A DNA stretch of 64,000 nucleotides from Cytidiella melzeri (GCA_022592445.1 JABYQR010000199.1:1-64000), one strand, 5' to 3'. Positions 33,301-46,634 are shown, counted from the first letter of the stretch. A program made the numbers and translations. The notes: generated by a model from the sequence alone, not told the origin.

Positions 33301-36095
33301 ACACGACACAGAACAAGGTGTTGGACACCCTTACGCGCCTCCGCAGCGCTGGTCGAATCTCCGGATTCCATGTCAGTTGCAAATGTGAATCACGTTACCT
33401 GATCACACATAGCTGACGCGCTTGCAGGGACGTCTGGGCAGCCTTGGAACTATTCCTGATAAATACGATGTCGCGGTTTCGACGGCGTGCGGAGCGTTGA
33501 ATAACATGGTTGTCGACACCGTTGAACAAGGCCAGGCTTGCATCGAATACCTTCGAAAGCAGAATGTCGGCCGTGCCTCCTTCATGGTTCTTGATAAACT
33601 CTCTCCTCGCGGAATGGAGAAAGTACAGACCCCGGAGAACGTTCCTCGCCTCTTTGATTTGATCAAGCCGAAGGAGCCTCGATTTGCGCCTGCTTTCTAC
33701 AAGGGTGTCGGGGATACCCTCGTGGCAGAGAACCTCGACCAGGCTAACCGCATTGCCTTTGGTGGCCAGCGTCGGTGGCGCGTCGTTACTCTTGCTGGAC
33801 AGCTCATCGAGTCATCTGGAGCAATGTCGGGTGGTGGCAACTACGTTGCCAAAGGCGGGATGAGCTCAAAGCTTGCCTCTGATGCAGTCTCCCCCGAAAC
33901 GCTTCGTCAGTACGAACAAGATAGCGAAGCCGCTCAAAGGGAACTCGAACAGGTTCAGGGCCAAGCACACGAGCTTGAAGCCACGTTGGAAGGATTGAAT
34001 CGAGCGGGTCCTCAGATCGACACTGCGATTGAAAAAGCGAATCTCGACGTCCAAACCGGTACAAAACGCATTGCTGACGCTGAGAAGCGTTATCGGGAAC
34101 TCAAGTATGTGTCGCCTTGTATTCTAGCCTATCCTTACTAATCGCCACGGTGAGCAGGACGAAGACGAAGCCTGACTCTGGCGACATTGCCAGGATTCGA
34201 GCTTTGGACGAGGAGATCGAAGCAGGGGTTGCGGTATTGGAAGAGCTCGAAGGAGACAAAGCAGCCATTGACGACGAAATCAAGGCTTTGGAGAAGAAGA
34301 TTCTCGACATCGGTGGCGCTCGTCTGCTGACCCAGAAATCCAAAGTCGACGGTGTCCGGCTTCACATCAACCTCACCAATGACGAGATCACAAAGGCTGA
34401 AGTTGCCAAAGCAAAGGCCGAAAAGGATGTGAAGAAGCTGGAGAATCTTATCGCGAGCAACTCTGCTAGTCTCGACGACGTCAAGGAAGATCTACGCAAA
34501 CTGGAAGCAGAGCTAGAACAGTGTGTCCAATACGTGGAGGTCATCCGTTCGAAGGTCGCCGATGCACAGAGTGCTGCAGAGAATTCGAAGGATGACCTTG
34601 ATAATCTCAAAGCTGAGCTCGATGAGAAGACGGAGCAGATCCAGGCATTCCGAGCCAAAGAGGTGTGGAGGGATACGGCTCGTAGCGTCTGCGTGTATTG
34701 ATCTCCAACTTTTCAGATGGAGCTCAAACAGCAGCTCACCGATATCAAGAAAGAGGCTTTTGAAAATGAGAAAGCGCTCCAACACTGGCAGAAGGAGCAT
34801 GACAAGTTGAAGCTGACGGATATTGAGTGAGTTCCTTCGTCGTCAATTGCTTCCTCGTATCTAATACCTCGTTATTCTGTTAGCGATGACGAAGACGATG
34901 ACGACGATGAGACAGCTGTTGACGCGGAGGGTAGCCGCGACGCTGAAAATACTATGCCAGTCGACGGAGAGGACTCGAAGCAGGGCAAGAATCTCCCAGA
35001 GAAACGTCGACTGGAACGTAAAGCCTCGCATGCCTTGCACATGTACTCTGAAGCAGAGCTAGGCACCTTCAAAAAGCGAGAACTCGTAGCTGACACGGAA
35101 TTGCTCGATGGTGGGTTCAACTTCGAGGCGTTTCTATCACAGGCATTAATATATCCTATACAGAAAAACTAAAGAACGCTAAGCCCAACCTCGCTGTGTT
35201 GAAGGACTACAAGAAGCGCGAAGAGGAATTCCTGCGCCGAGCAAGTGACCTTGACAAAGTCAATGAGAAGCGTGATATCGAGAAGCAGAAGCACGACAGT
35301 TTTTGCAAACGCAGGCTGGACGAGTTCATGACGGGCTTTAGTTTAATATCCTTGAAGCTAAAGGAGATGTACCAGGTATGGCGCCCACACTGCGAGCGCG
35401 CCGTAGACTAACGATTGCATTAGATGATTACCCTTGGGGGAAACGCCGAGCTTGAATTGGTTGATAGCATGGATCCTTTCTCAGAAGGTATCATCTTCAG
35501 TGTCATGCCTCCCAAGAAAAGTTGGAAGAATATTTCCAACCTGTCTGGCGGAGAGAAGGTCCGCCGTTCAATTTTTACTAATTTATAGCACATTCTCAAC
35601 CGCGTTCATGGCAGACTTTGAGCTCTCTCGCTCTTGTATTCGCTCTGCATGTTTACAAGGTAGGACCTCCAGATTCTGACGCAGTGCTTCTTGCTATACT
35701 AACGACGCTATAGCCAACGCCCCTATATTTCATGGACGAGATTGACGCAGCGCTTGACTTCAGAAATGTCTCCATCGTCGCGAACTACATTAAAGACCGG
35801 ACGAAGAATGCTCAATTCATCATCATATCACTTCGGTGTGTTACCTCGCATCTCACCAGATAACATGTCCTGACCATTTGTCCCCTAGCAATGACATGTT
35901 CGAACTCAGTCACCGCCTGATTGGAATCTACAAGACCTCGAACGCAACTAGGAGTAAGATTTGTTCCAGGCGCCATGTCTAGTTTATTCCTGACGTCTTT
36001 TTGCAGGTATCTCTATCGACAATCACGCTTTGCACACCGCTCCGCCCCCTTCCTCGCGACAATCTGCGCATCTTTCCACTTCAACGGCCTCCTGA
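30367..36095 (+). CDS. SMC4: Condensin subunit SMC4
   Basis: Twenty exons run from 30367-31365 to 36007-36095, with introns of 48-58 bp and frame kept at all 19 joins, about 1572 residues. The first 300 residues are a low-complexity, Lys/Arg- and Glu-rich tail before the ATPase head. The head has Walker A GPNGSGKS (340-347) after the KMVLVNFKSYAG block, and the Q-loop region RFLILQGEVE. Long coiled coils follow. The hinge lies in exon 11 (33428-34104) with GTIPDKYDVAVSTACG and LDKLSPRG, and ends in IESSGAMSGGG. The carboxy head has NISNLSGGEK (signature, about 1461-1466), Walker B LYFMDEIDAALD (about 1485-1496) and the D-loop. SMC4 pairs with SMC2 in condensin and compacts mitotic chromosomes. 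The GAMSGGG and VGPNGSGKSN context separates it from SMC1/3. The kinase gene converges on it with an 80-bp gap. Confidence 0.95.
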
Positions 36096-36175
36096 GAATG
36101 GTATACTGGTTGATTATCGAAGCCTTAGCACGACATGTATCGCCTATCTGTATTGTACTATTCATTTCATTATGT

Positions 36176-37704
<1,529 letters not shown>

Positions 37705-38460
37705 ACACTCAAACTTGCTGCAGGCTGGACAGTAGGGTAGGCTCGTAAGTTGTAACCAGCCTCTAGTTCCGGATTGTCGGCCTGAACATGGAGTTGCCTA
37801 ATTAGAGGTCACGTGCAGAATCGGCAAGTCGGCGCAGAGGCAAGCGAGATAGCGATCGCACGACCTGAAAGGCGGTTCAACATGACGGTTTGAGACATCT
37901 ACCACTTAGCCCAATCACAGGCTGTACTTTGAACAACACCGCGGAGAATCACTTGCATATTGCAAGTTCGTCAGATGATCAGTACGGTGTAAGTTATATG
38001 TACTATATAAATGAACACCATACGACTCCTTTTGCTTCTGAGCTTGCAGCTCTTGTGGCAGCCCAATGGTACAGTACTTCGCCTTGGTAGATTGCAGAGA
38101 CAGAGCCGGAGGGGTCATAGAGCCTGACGGAGTAGCCTTTAATGTACTAGGATCTACTTCTAAGATCATCCGGTTGAGCTGGCAGGTGAGCTGTAAGTTG
38201 ATTGTACTGTTTGTGCTCGCGAGATGTTTGCACTGAGATGTTGTGCAAGGTGAGCATTGCCTAGCTATTCTGCCAACTGGTTGAGGCAAGGCACCACCTT
38301 CTCAAGGTCATGAAGGGTGCACACAATTACAGCACTTGCTTATTGGTGTGCTGCAGCTCGGTGAAGTCCAGGTTGGGTTGAGAGCCTGGTGCTGATAGGA
38401 TATTGTTGTTGTTGTTGTTGTTGTTGTTGTCGGCATTGCCATTGTCTGGACCTGGTGCTT
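37705..38460. other. Intergenic flank of the repeat island, with a (TTG)n microsatellite
   Basis: No supported frame. 38403-38430 is a TTG trinucleotide run. A TACTATATAAATG sequence near 38000 could be a TATA box, but no gene follows it. The kinase promoter lies at the left end. Confidence 0.45.
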
Positions 38461-39215
38461 GGCATGGAGACAGGGCTTGAGGTGGCAAGCAGGGACATAA
38501 AGTGGAAGACGACAACAAGGTGGTGGCAGGCATGTAGCACAATGCTCTCACCAGCTATAGACCTTATTCAGATTTCTAGCCCAGTAAAGACCAAGTTAGC
38601 ATTGGGTACTACCAGCAATTTAGTACAGGAGGAGGTTGCTTACATGGCCCAGTAAAGACCAAGAGATTGAGATGAGGGGCTAGGAGCATACATGCAGCAG
38701 CTTATATAGACTTCAGAGCCTGCACACAGACCAGGATTGGCATGAAGCTGTGTGGGAAGCAAGAGCAACAGAACTACCTAAACAAGAACAATAGCTATTG
38801 TCTGGACTCTGCCAAGACCTCTACCCGTGAGAGATCTATCTAAAAGAAGACCAGTTATTGTATTCAGTTCCCACACCTGTGAGAACACTCTACCATAAAG
38901 AGAACAATAGCAAAAGAACAATAGGGATCCATGTGAGTGGTATCTATGACGTCCAACCCTAGCTATGGGCTGAGCCATGTGATTGTAGCCATGTGGTCTT
39001 ACATAAGCTGAGTCATGTGTCAGTGTGACGTAGCAGCAAGTAACATGACCATGTAGAGCGTCTAAGCCACGTGATACGGGCACTTAATAGACGTGCAAGG
39101 GGTTTGTGCAGAGAGCGTTGCAACTGGGTTGCAACCTGGTTTCAACCTGGTTTCAAAGGTAAAAACTAGAGGTAAAAATGCAAAAAAATAAAGGCTAGTT
39201 GGGCCATCCACGACA
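38461..39215 (-). mobile_element. LTR family A, probably solo (LTR-A2)
   Basis: About 755 bp, similar along its whole length to the copies at 52082 and 55959, ending CCATCCACGACA. The TATA box and leader read on the minus strand. Flanking 5-mers do not match (GTGCT against GATGT), so either the left end is slightly off or the copy was rearranged. Confidence 0.8.
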
Positions 39216-40206
39216 GATGTGTACAGCACTTTCTGGATACTATGGGCAGCAAAAGCAGCCAATGAGGAGACGGCATGACTCTGGGAGTCTTATGAGAGGG
39301 ATGCTTATCCATATGCAGTCTGTGAAAAGCAAAAGTGTGTTTTGATTGCAGAAGTGATCTGATACAAAGTTCCAAAGGGCCGATAACAAGGCCAGTGTAA
39401 TGCCATCAACTGTATTCATTGCTTTGATTTTGGAACTGTTACTGTGTGTATTCTCCCAAAAAATTCCCATGCTTTGGGGGACAAGAAGGCCACATCTAAA
39501 AAAGCATCAATGTGCTGGAGCACACTGGACCAATTCTTCTTCATTCTTCAGGAATTGTAACTTGCTACTTGCTGGCCCTGTTAATGCTAGTCATTAGTAG
39601 TAAATACTAACTTTTTGTTGAGTTTTCCCTTACAGCAATGCTAACTATTCTCTATGTGAAATCACAGTAGCTCACTCATGAATGTGGGATTGGTATTCAA
39701 ATTACATCTTCACATTGAACTCTCTACCAAGTTTGATAGTTGAAGGGTACATTCAGCTTCAAACAGTGCAGAAATTGTATTTGCCCCATGTTGGCTCTGC
39801 TACCGCTAGTTTGCACTTCTGCTTGCAGTAGCCTAAGCGCAGTGTTGAGGATGTACAGCACAGAGGTGTTGTTAAAGGTGGAATCAAGGACAATTGAAAC
39901 AATGTTGCCACATCAATGATAACAATTAGCACACAAACAATCTCTGTGATTTATTTTGAACTCAGGGAACTCCATATTGAGCCAGTTGTTTGGCTCTGAC
40001 ATGCGCATACTGTGGGTGCAAAATTCTCAAAGGCAGGTAGTGGTAACAAAATGGCACAAACAGAAATGACTTGAAGCAGAAAACTGACAATACAACAACA
40101 TCAAAGTGCATGGAGATGAGAATGAACTTGCTAGTGATACAGGCTTGCAAGCTCTTGAGTTACATCGACCCTGTTTACTAGGACTGATCTGCTGTCATCA
40201 GTGACC
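39216..40206. other. 3' flank of secreted-protein paralogue 2, no supported gene
   Basis: AT-rich, with only short frames and no domain. It may be an extended 3' region of the duplicated secreted-protein unit. No corresponding sequence is left beside paralogue 1, where the helicase/DUF6589 element begins. Confidence 0.4.
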
Positions 40207-40743
40207 CTAATGCACCGGACCTGGGCTTTTTGGAGGCATTTCCAAACCGTACTTTTTCATACTGGCTGCAAATTCAAGCTGCTCAAGTGTTCCTTGGTGT
40301 CCAAGGGGAAGTTGATACTGCAAATACTGGACTATTGTCTTCATAGACCCCTCTATACTGTTATCCCAGCCCTTGCCCTTTTGCACTGTCTGGCCTGTTG
40401 CACTGAGCCAGTATTTGTTTGATCCTCGGGTTCGCCTGCCTTCAAAATATTCAGATAGTTGCATCTTTGCCAACAGTGCCGACTGTTGCAACTTCCTTAC
40501 GGGATCTAACTTCAACTTTGGAGGTGTGGTCCGTTTTGTGAGGTCATTTTGACTGAGTTTGGCATGCAGACCTATACAGTTGCCTGTTTCTGCCCTCTGG
40601 ATCTTCAAGTTGTTGTTTGTACTGCTAGAAGAGAGTGGATGATGGAATTCTGCACTGCAATATGGGATTGCAGCTGCATTCACTGAAAGGAATACACTGG
40701 TGACAAGGGTAGCAATAACGGCGAGAGAGATTGAGAACTGCAT
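40207..40743 (-). CDS. Small secreted protein, paralogue 2
   Basis: A single-exon frame of 178 codons. It has a 25-residue secretion signal (MQFSISLAVIATLV..., cleavage after NAAA or AAA) and a mature start IPYCSAEFHH. Signal and mature start match paralogue 1 (8094-8606) closely, as does the block ending in GNC(I/L). The remainder differs (Lys/Arg-rich middle, KKYGLEMPPKSPGP at the end) and shows no known domain. The upstream 600 bp also match paralogue 1 in inverted sense, including donor-like CTGGCCAGTGAGT blocks, so gene and leader were copied together. Expected to be extracellular; role unknown. Confidence 0.7.
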   Translation of the reverse strand: MQFSISLAVIATLVTSVFLSVNAAAIPYCSAEFHHPLSSSSTNNNLKIQRAETGNCIGLHAKLSQNDLTKRTTPPKLKLDPVRKLQQSALLAKMQLSEYFEGRRTRGSNKYWLSATGQTVQKGKGWDNSIEGSMKTIVQYLQYQLPLGHQGTLEQLEFAASMKKYGLEMPPKSPGPVH

Positions 40744-41628
40744 GATGTTATAGGAAGTTGAAGGGTAATAAAAGTATATGAGAGGGGGTAAGACAGCTAA
40801 ATGTTATTCTATTCTCAGTACAGTGACTCAAGGGAGGTGGAATGCATACTCACCAATGCTGATGCAATAAAAGGACCTGGAGCAATGGAGGTGTGTAAAA
40901 GAGCAGTTTGAGACAGGTAGAATAAGATGGCTAGCTTGAACAATGTCAGTACAGTGGTGCAAGGCAAGAGCATCACAAGAAACCATCAGTGTACTGACCA
41001 ATCTGTGCTCAGCACCAAACCAGAAAAAAGACAATTTATGAAGGGGACAGTAGAACAGCTAGTAGGAGAAACAACATAAATTGGTTATTTAAGGCAAGTG
41101 CCAGGCACACAACAGTACACTCACTGGCCAGCACTGAAGCAATGACAATGAAAGAACCCGAAGGGACAAGGAGTTGAAATGTGTACTGAGCTTCAAGGAT
41201 GGTGGCAACGGGAATTATATGTGTTCTGATACATGTGTAGTGCTGGTGCAACAATATAGTCATGCCTCAGACTAGCTCCTATGCTTGCTAAAACCCACCT
41301 TCTGTTGTCATGTCTGCAGATCTTGTGAAGCCAGTTCCCTCTTGGATACCAAACACACAGCCTTGCATACATACAGTACTACACCAATAGTTTGAAACAA
41401 TCAAACATTTGATAGGGGGAACAGAAATGCACTGCCATGACAGCTGCCCAATAACAATAGGCTGCAACAATAGAGCACATTATACAGAGAAAACATGGTG
41501 CAGATGGGTGGGCCTCTGGAAAAGCAGTGAGGCTGTCAGGATCCTGGGTGTTCCTTGCTCCACCTGTGCCACCTGCAGAAAAAGCAGCCATGTGTTGATG
41601 GAAGTAGTCACAAATGGTAGCAATGGGC
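40744..41628 (-). promoter_or_regulatory. Leader/promoter region of paralogue 2 and edge of the array unit
   Basis: On the minus strand this holds repeated blocks CAGTGCTGGCCAGTGAGT and GGTGAGTATG that look like 5' splice donors of a spliced leader, matching 7780-8090 at the other locus. 41540-41628 matches the array flank at 4775-4835, and that match continues across the copia insertion at 46823. Confidence 0.5.
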
Positions 41629-41799
41629 TGTTAGAAGGCTATGAAAGTAGTGGAGAGCGATGAGAGAGCGAGTCTGAGAGGGATCACACAGTGGGAGTTG
41701 GGGATCAAAAGTGCGTATCGTTGCATTGATCAGTTTTAGTCTTATATACGGTAACTACAGTGCCCGTACGTTGAGCGTCTAATTTAATGTAGTCGAACA
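41629..41799 (-). repeat. 3' LTR of copia copy 2
   Basis: 171 bp, TGTTAGAAGGCT to GTCGAACA, identical to 46647-46817. Confidence 0.95.
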
Positions 41800-41806
41800 C
41801 TCCCCT

Positions 41807-44458
41807 TCAAGCACGAATATGAAGTAGTTCATTGAAGTGCTTGAGTTTTTCGAGAGGTAGTGCTTTAGTAAGTGTATCAGCACGTTGATCGTTAGAAGAT
41901 ATGTGATGAATAGTTATATACTTCTTGAGTACACGATCGCTGATGAAATTCTTACGAATCTCGAAGTGTTTAGTTCGTTGCGAAGGTTGCTCGTCAGGTG
42001 AGCTAACAATGGCAATAGTTGATGCACTGTCAGTATACATTTTGACAGGATCCATAGTAGAGTTAAGTAGTTCGTCAATGAGTGCTTTTAGATATATAGC
42101 TTCAGTTGACGCATGCGCTAAGGCATATAATTCGGCTTCGGTGACCGATAGTGTTACTAGTGAACCCCGCTTACTTGACCAAGAGATAAGCGAGTCATTA
42201 TATGTGAAGGTGTAGCCCATTATTGGTTTATTGCCGTATGTAGTCATACCGTCAGAATCAGCGTATCCGACAAGTGAAGTATTAGTAGTAGTTGCTTGGT
42301 TTCCTAGGACAAGCCAGTAATCGCACGTTCCCTTCAAGTATAGGTAACACTGTTTAGCTGCAGCGAAGTGTTCCTTAGAAGGGTCAGCTAAGTATCGTGC
42401 AAGTTGACCAGTGCAGTATGCAACGTCTGGTCGAGTACAGTCAGCTACGTATCGTAAACCACCGACTAAAGACATGTATTGTTTAATAGCGTCAGCGTCC
42501 TGACGAGGTTCTTTCGAGTCACGGGGGGCTAAGTTGTGCTCGTGTATCATAGGCGTACGGCGTGTATGATCGTGGTCAAAGTTGTTTCGTTTAAGTATAG
42601 TTTGGATATAATCGCGTTGACGAAGCTTGATAACACCAGAGGCTTTGTCGTAATCGATTTCCATGCCAAGCATCCAGTGGATAGTGCCACCGTTTGTTAC
42701 CTCGACATGTTGTCTAAGTGCTATCTCAAATTGTTCAGCGACGACAGAAGTGATAGTACAGAGAGTAATATCGTCGACATGAACAGCGAGTATAAGTATT
42801 AGTTTTTCTCCCCTATAAAGGTAGAAGACAGCGTTATCATAGTCTGAACGCTTAAGTCCAAGTTGGAAAAGTATATCGCATAGTACCTTGTACCAGCGAC
42901 GTCCGGCTTGTTTAAGGCCATAGATAGTTTTGCGTAATTTAAGTACCCAGCCCTTAGGCAAGTTGGGCAGTAAGTCGCCAGGCGGCGGACGAAGATAAAG
43001 ATCTTCATCATCGTTAATTTTACCGTATAAGTAAGCAGACTTAACGTCGAGTTGGTTAATCTCGAAGTGTAGTGAAGCTGCAAGTGTGAGTATGAGTCGC
43101 ATAGAACTCATGCGCGCGACTGGAGCGAACAAGTCGTTTGCATAGTAATCAATACCATCGCGCTGAGAGTATCCTTGCGCAACAAGTCTTGACTTGAGTT
43201 TAGTAACTTTGCCATGTTCGTACTTAGTCTTGTAGACGAAGCGAGAACCAGTAATGTTGGCATTTGGCGGCGGGATACAGTATTCCCAAGTGCCGAGTTG
43301 TTCGAGTGTATCAACCTCAAGTTTCATAGACTTAAACCAATCGTCTTTGAGAGGGTGATTAAGTACATCTTTGAAAGTGACAGGGTCACCGACGTCCTCA
43401 GCATAGTAAGCGTTAAACTCAGTTAAGTAGAAAGCAATGTTAGTGTCTACTTCGTCGTAGTTTAGTCCACGAGCTTTACGCGATAGTTGGGGAGTTCTGT
43501 TGGAACGCCTTGGACCAGTAGGGTCAGGCTCGTCGATTTCCATTGGTTCTATGTGAGGGTTGTCCTCAAGTTCAAGTTGTTTTTCAGTAGTAAGTTTTTC
43601 GACATTTGGTTCTTTCTCCCCTTCAATTCGTATCGTAGAGTCAACGAATTGCAAGTTACGTTCAACTCCAACACGTTGTCCGAAGTAAACGTAGTGACCT
43701 TTAGAGTGTTCAGCGAAGCCTATCCAGACTCCCCTTTTACCCTTAGATGCTAGTTTATTTGTGCGATATTCGTCGTATACAATGCACGGCTGACCGAAGA
43801 CTTGAAGTCCATCAAGGTTAGCGTCTGTGCCATATCGCTTAAAGTAAGAAGTTTTGTAGTTAAGTATAGTACGAGGAGAACGATTGTACACATACATCGC
43901 GTATAATGCAGCGTACCACCATAGTCGATTTGGTAAAGATGCAGTATGCAGGTTTACTCGAATCAAGTTCATAATAGTTTGATGTACACGCTCAGCAACA
44001 CCGTTTTGCTGAGGAGTATCATGTACAGTAAGACGTAGTATAGTTCCTTGAGTTTTCAAGTAAGCAGTCATAGCTTTACTGGTAAAGACACCGTCGTTAT
44101 CGGCTTGAAGTATCTTGACACGAATACCATATTGCGTCAAAAGTTCAGTAGAGAAAATGACCCATTGAGTATAGGCGTCATCTTTAGTAACTAGTGGTGC
44201 AAGTACTAACCATCTAGTAGCATCGTCGACAATAGTCAACCAGTATTTGTGTTTACCAGTAATCGACGCTGTGGGTAGAGGCCCAAAGATGTCGATATGA
44301 AAGTGATCTCCGAAAGCTTCAGCTAATGATGAAGAACGAAGTTTGGGTACAGTATTGCGATGGATATTGTTAAGTAAACAATCCTCGCACGGAGTTTCAG
44401 TATGGTCAGTTATATGATCAGTGATGATTGACGAAGTTTGAAGTAGTTTCTTGATCAT
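41807..44458 (-). CDS. copia copy 2 pol: integrase, reverse transcriptase, RNase H
   Basis: A continuous 883-codon frame that begins inside the pre-integrase region because of the upstream frameshift. The integrase core has DIFGPLP, VDDATRW, QADND and NGVAER, so the DDE residues are intact, unlike copy 1. RT follows with VYKTKYEHGKVTKLKSRLVAQGYSQ, FAPVARMSSMRLIL and the catalytic VHVDDIT. RNase H has GYADSDG, VTEAELYAL and YTDSAS, and TKHFEIRKNFI near the end. The stop lies eight bases before the 3' LTR. It would need translation as a fusion with the upstream frame; whether it is expressed is unknown. Confidence 0.9.
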   Translation of the reverse strand: MIKKLLQTSSIITDHITDHTETPCEDCLLNNIHRNTVPKLRSSSLAEAFGDHFHIDIFGPLPTASITGKHKYWLTIVDDATRWLVLAPLVTKDDAYTQWVIFSTELLTQYGIRVKILQADNDGVFTSKAMTAYLKTQGTILRLTVHDTPQQNGVAERVHQTIMNLIRVNLHTASLPNRLWWYAALYAMYVYNRSPRTILNYKTSYFKRYGTDANLDGLQVFGQPCIVYDEYRTNKLASKGKRGVWIGFAEHSKGHYVYFGQRVGVERNLQFVDSTIRIEGEKEPNVEKLTTEKQLELEDNPHIEPMEIDEPDPTGPRRSNRTPQLSRKARGLNYDEVDTNIAFYLTEFNAYYAEDVGDPVTFKDVLNHPLKDDWFKSMKLEVDTLEQLGTWEYCIPPPNANITGSRFVYKTKYEHGKVTKLKSRLVAQGYSQRDGIDYYANDLFAPVARMSSMRLILTLAASLHFEINQLDVKSAYLYGKINDDEDLYLRPPPGDLLPNLPKGWVLKLRKTIYGLKQAGRRWYKVLCDILFQLGLKRSDYDNAVFYLYRGEKLILILAVHVDDITLCTITSVVAEQFEIALRQHVEVTNGGTIHWMLGMEIDYDKASGVIKLRQRDYIQTILKRNNFDHDHTRRTPMIHEHNLAPRDSKEPRQDADAIKQYMSLVGGLRYVADCTRPDVAYCTGQLARYLADPSKEHFAAAKQCYLYLKGTCDYWLVLGNQATTTNTSLVGYADSDGMTTYGNKPIMGYTFTYNDSLISWSSKRGSLVTLSVTEAELYALAHASTEAIYLKALIDELLNSTMDPVKMYTDSASTIAIVSSPDEQPSQRTKHFEIRKNFISDRVLKKYITIHHISSNDQRADTLTKALPLEKLKHFNELLHIRA

Positions 44459-46548
44459 GAAGTAACTGAGATGACCGAGTTTTTTATGTAGTTCAAGTAA
44501 GTAATGCCAGTTCTATGCACGCTTGCTAAAGAAGTCACTCGAGTTGATGATAGCGTGTATAAATCATTTGATTTTCTAACAACAGCCACACAAGTCGAGT
44601 TCGAGTCGTATATAGTACAAAGATTGTGATAAAAAGTAAAACGATAATCAGAGTCCAATTTTCCAACGCTGATTAAAGTAAAAGGTAGAGTTGAGTTGAA
44701 GTAGACGTTCTTTAGCAGGAGTTCAGTAAGCTTACCACTTTCCTGTTCCACCTCGAGTACCATGTCACCAGCGAGTTTCAAAACTAGTTGTTCTGAGTTG
44801 GCAACAGTCAGTACGATAGTTGGTACGGAGTGGACATTGAAAAGTAAGTCTCGATACGGCGTACAGTGTATAGTCGCGCCAGTATCAAGAATATGTACCG
44901 ACTCGTCTGTTGACGAAGTTGCATACAGCGGAAGCAGAGTATGAAAAGTGGTAGTAGTAAGTGAAGTACTTACGTGCATAGTGACGTCGGACTCAGAGAG
45001 AGCCGACACCCACGCGCTCTGGTTGCGACGAGGAGTAGTTGTCGACGGACCAGCAACAGCGGGAGTAGCAACAGCAGCGGCGGCAGTGGCAGCTTTGCCC
45101 TTGGCACCAGCAGCAACAGACTTCCGGGTGATACCCTTCCTCTTCATCGCCTCCTTGGACTTCTCTGTCCAGGGCGAAGGGCAAGTAGGCGTCGTGTGGC
45201 CTGTCTCGTTGCAGTTGTAACACTTCATCTTCGAAGTGTCACGAACTGACTTCTCCTTCGAGTAAGGAGCGGCGGCCGCACGAGCGGAGGAAGTGGCTTT
45301 CGCCGGACGTTCGACACGTTTGTCGACTGCTGGCGACGCGGCGGATGAACCACCAGCGGGCCTATCGCGAGGAACGAGGGTTGACGAACCCTTGGACCGA
45401 GAGCGGTCAAGTGGATGAGCGAGTCGCCAACTATGAAAATCGCGGCGGAGCTCGACGCTCAGAGAAATGGGATTGTAGTCGTACTTCTCGCCCGCGGGAG
45501 TACGGGAACGCACGCCAGCCTCGTAGCTAGCGCGAGTATGCGCATAGGCGGGGGGAATGATGCCGACGAGGGCGGAGTAGAAGATGTGTTGGGGAAATTC
45601 GATACCCTTGGACAGAATCTTCGAGTACAAGTTGTGCGCGTCGTCGAGTAGTTTGTCCATTTCGTGGACAGGACGGCGGAGGGAGAAAAGTTGGAAGATT
45701 TCGTTCGCGTCCGACATAGTGGAAGTCGGCTCGAACCGTTCGGAGAGTTTCTCCATGAGTCTGTGCGGCGCGGTCTCGTTGAGATAGTTGGCCATCACAG
45801 AGTCTGTGATGTGTCCAGCCAGGACGTTGAAGACGGCCCGTTGGACCTCTTGAGGAATGGTAAGACCACCCCTGTAGCTATAGAAGTCAACGATGGTCGA
45901 CATCGCAGTATCGACGCGGAATTTCCACATCGGCCAGGTATCAGGACCTGTAAGTTTGCCAACGTCTGCGAAGGCTTTGTGGACGTCGCTAAGCGACATA
46001 GTATACTCCACGTCGTGCTTTGGAGGCACGGAAAGGAGGGACGACACTGCTCGCGCAGAGTCAGTGGGGCCAGATGGCGAGGGGGACGGTGCACGACGGG
46101 CTCTGGGCAGTTTGCCCCTTCGCCTTTCGTGCGCCTCGTCGTCGTCCATAGGATCGTCACTATCGTCCGACGATGGCTTAGTGGTGTGACGACGGGCGAA
46201 GTCGTCGCGGAGTGTGTCGAAAGGAGTGCGACGGCGATCAGAGGGAGGAGCTGAGACTCGACGTGATGCCGTGTTGCGGGCAGTGGGATGGTCGACGACG
46301 GCAGAGGTAGAAGCGACGTTGGGAGCGTCGTCGGAAGGTGCAGGCCCTGGGGTAACAGCGCGAGAAGCGGAAGACATTGTTGGTTGTTGAAGAGGGGTAG
46401 GAGCAGGAGGAGGAGTAGGAGTAGGAGTGAAGACCGGGGTACGTCTCCTGCGAGTTGTACGAGGGATAGTGCCTCGAAGAAAGTCGGTTTGTTTTCGTTC
46501 GCGCGTAGAACGACGAGGTTGAGGCTGATCAGTAGGATCAGAGCTCAT
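44455..46548 (-). CDS. copia copy 2 gag, protease and pre-integrase (frame ends early)
   Basis: A frame of about 697 codons from ATG at 46548. The amino part is Pro/Arg-rich. The Gag region includes DTWPMWKFRVDTAM and DDAHNLYSKIL, the zinc knuckle is CYNCNETGHTTPTC (CCHC), and the protease motif is HILDTGATIHC. It stops about 17 codons after a one-base deletion near 44499, relative to copy 1, where the same region reads straight through into integrase. The deletion therefore lies in copy 2 and is not a conserved recoding site. Confidence 0.88.
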   Translation of the reverse strand: MSSDPTDQPQPRRSTRERKQTDFLRGTIPRTTRRRRTPVFTPTPTPPPAPTPLQQPTMSSASRAVTPGPAPSDDAPNVASTSAVVDHPTARNTASRRVSAPPSDRRRTPFDTLRDDFARRHTTKPSSDDSDDPMDDDEAHERRRGKLPRARRAPSPSPSGPTDSARAVSSLLSVPPKHDVEYTMSLSDVHKAFADVGKLTGPDTWPMWKFRVDTAMSTIVDFYSYRGGLTIPQEVQRAVFNVLAGHITDSVMANYLNETAPHRLMEKLSERFEPTSTMSDANEIFQLFSLRRPVHEMDKLLDDAHNLYSKILSKGIEFPQHIFYSALVGIIPPAYAHTRASYEAGVRSRTPAGEKYDYNPISLSVELRRDFHSWRLAHPLDRSRSKGSSTLVPRDRPAGGSSAASPAVDKRVERPAKATSSARAAAAPYSKEKSVRDTSKMKCYNCNETGHTTPTCPSPWTEKSKEAMKRKGITRKSVAAGAKGKAATAAAAVATPAVAGPSTTTPRRNQSAWVSALSESDVTMHVSTSLTTTTFHTLLPLYATSSTDESVHILDTGATIHCTPYRDLLFNVHSVPTIVLTVANSEQLVLKLAGDMVLEVEQESGKLTELLLKNVYFNSTLPFTLISVGKLDSDYRFTFYHNLCTIYDSNSTCVAVVRKSNDLYTLSSTRVTSLASVHRTGITYLNYIKNSVISVTS

Positions 46549-46634
46549 CAACTAGTGGGCACGCGGCGGATTAACCACCAGCGGGCAGAGAGTGAGTGCA
46601 GATAGTAATATGAGTGAGGTAGTGAGCTTATCCG

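Noticed and set aside
44455..44510. Programmed ribosomal frameshift between copia copy 2 frames
   Set aside because: Copy 1 reads straight through the same spot, and its own frame break is elsewhere (about 2574). Both are single-base losses, not a conserved site.
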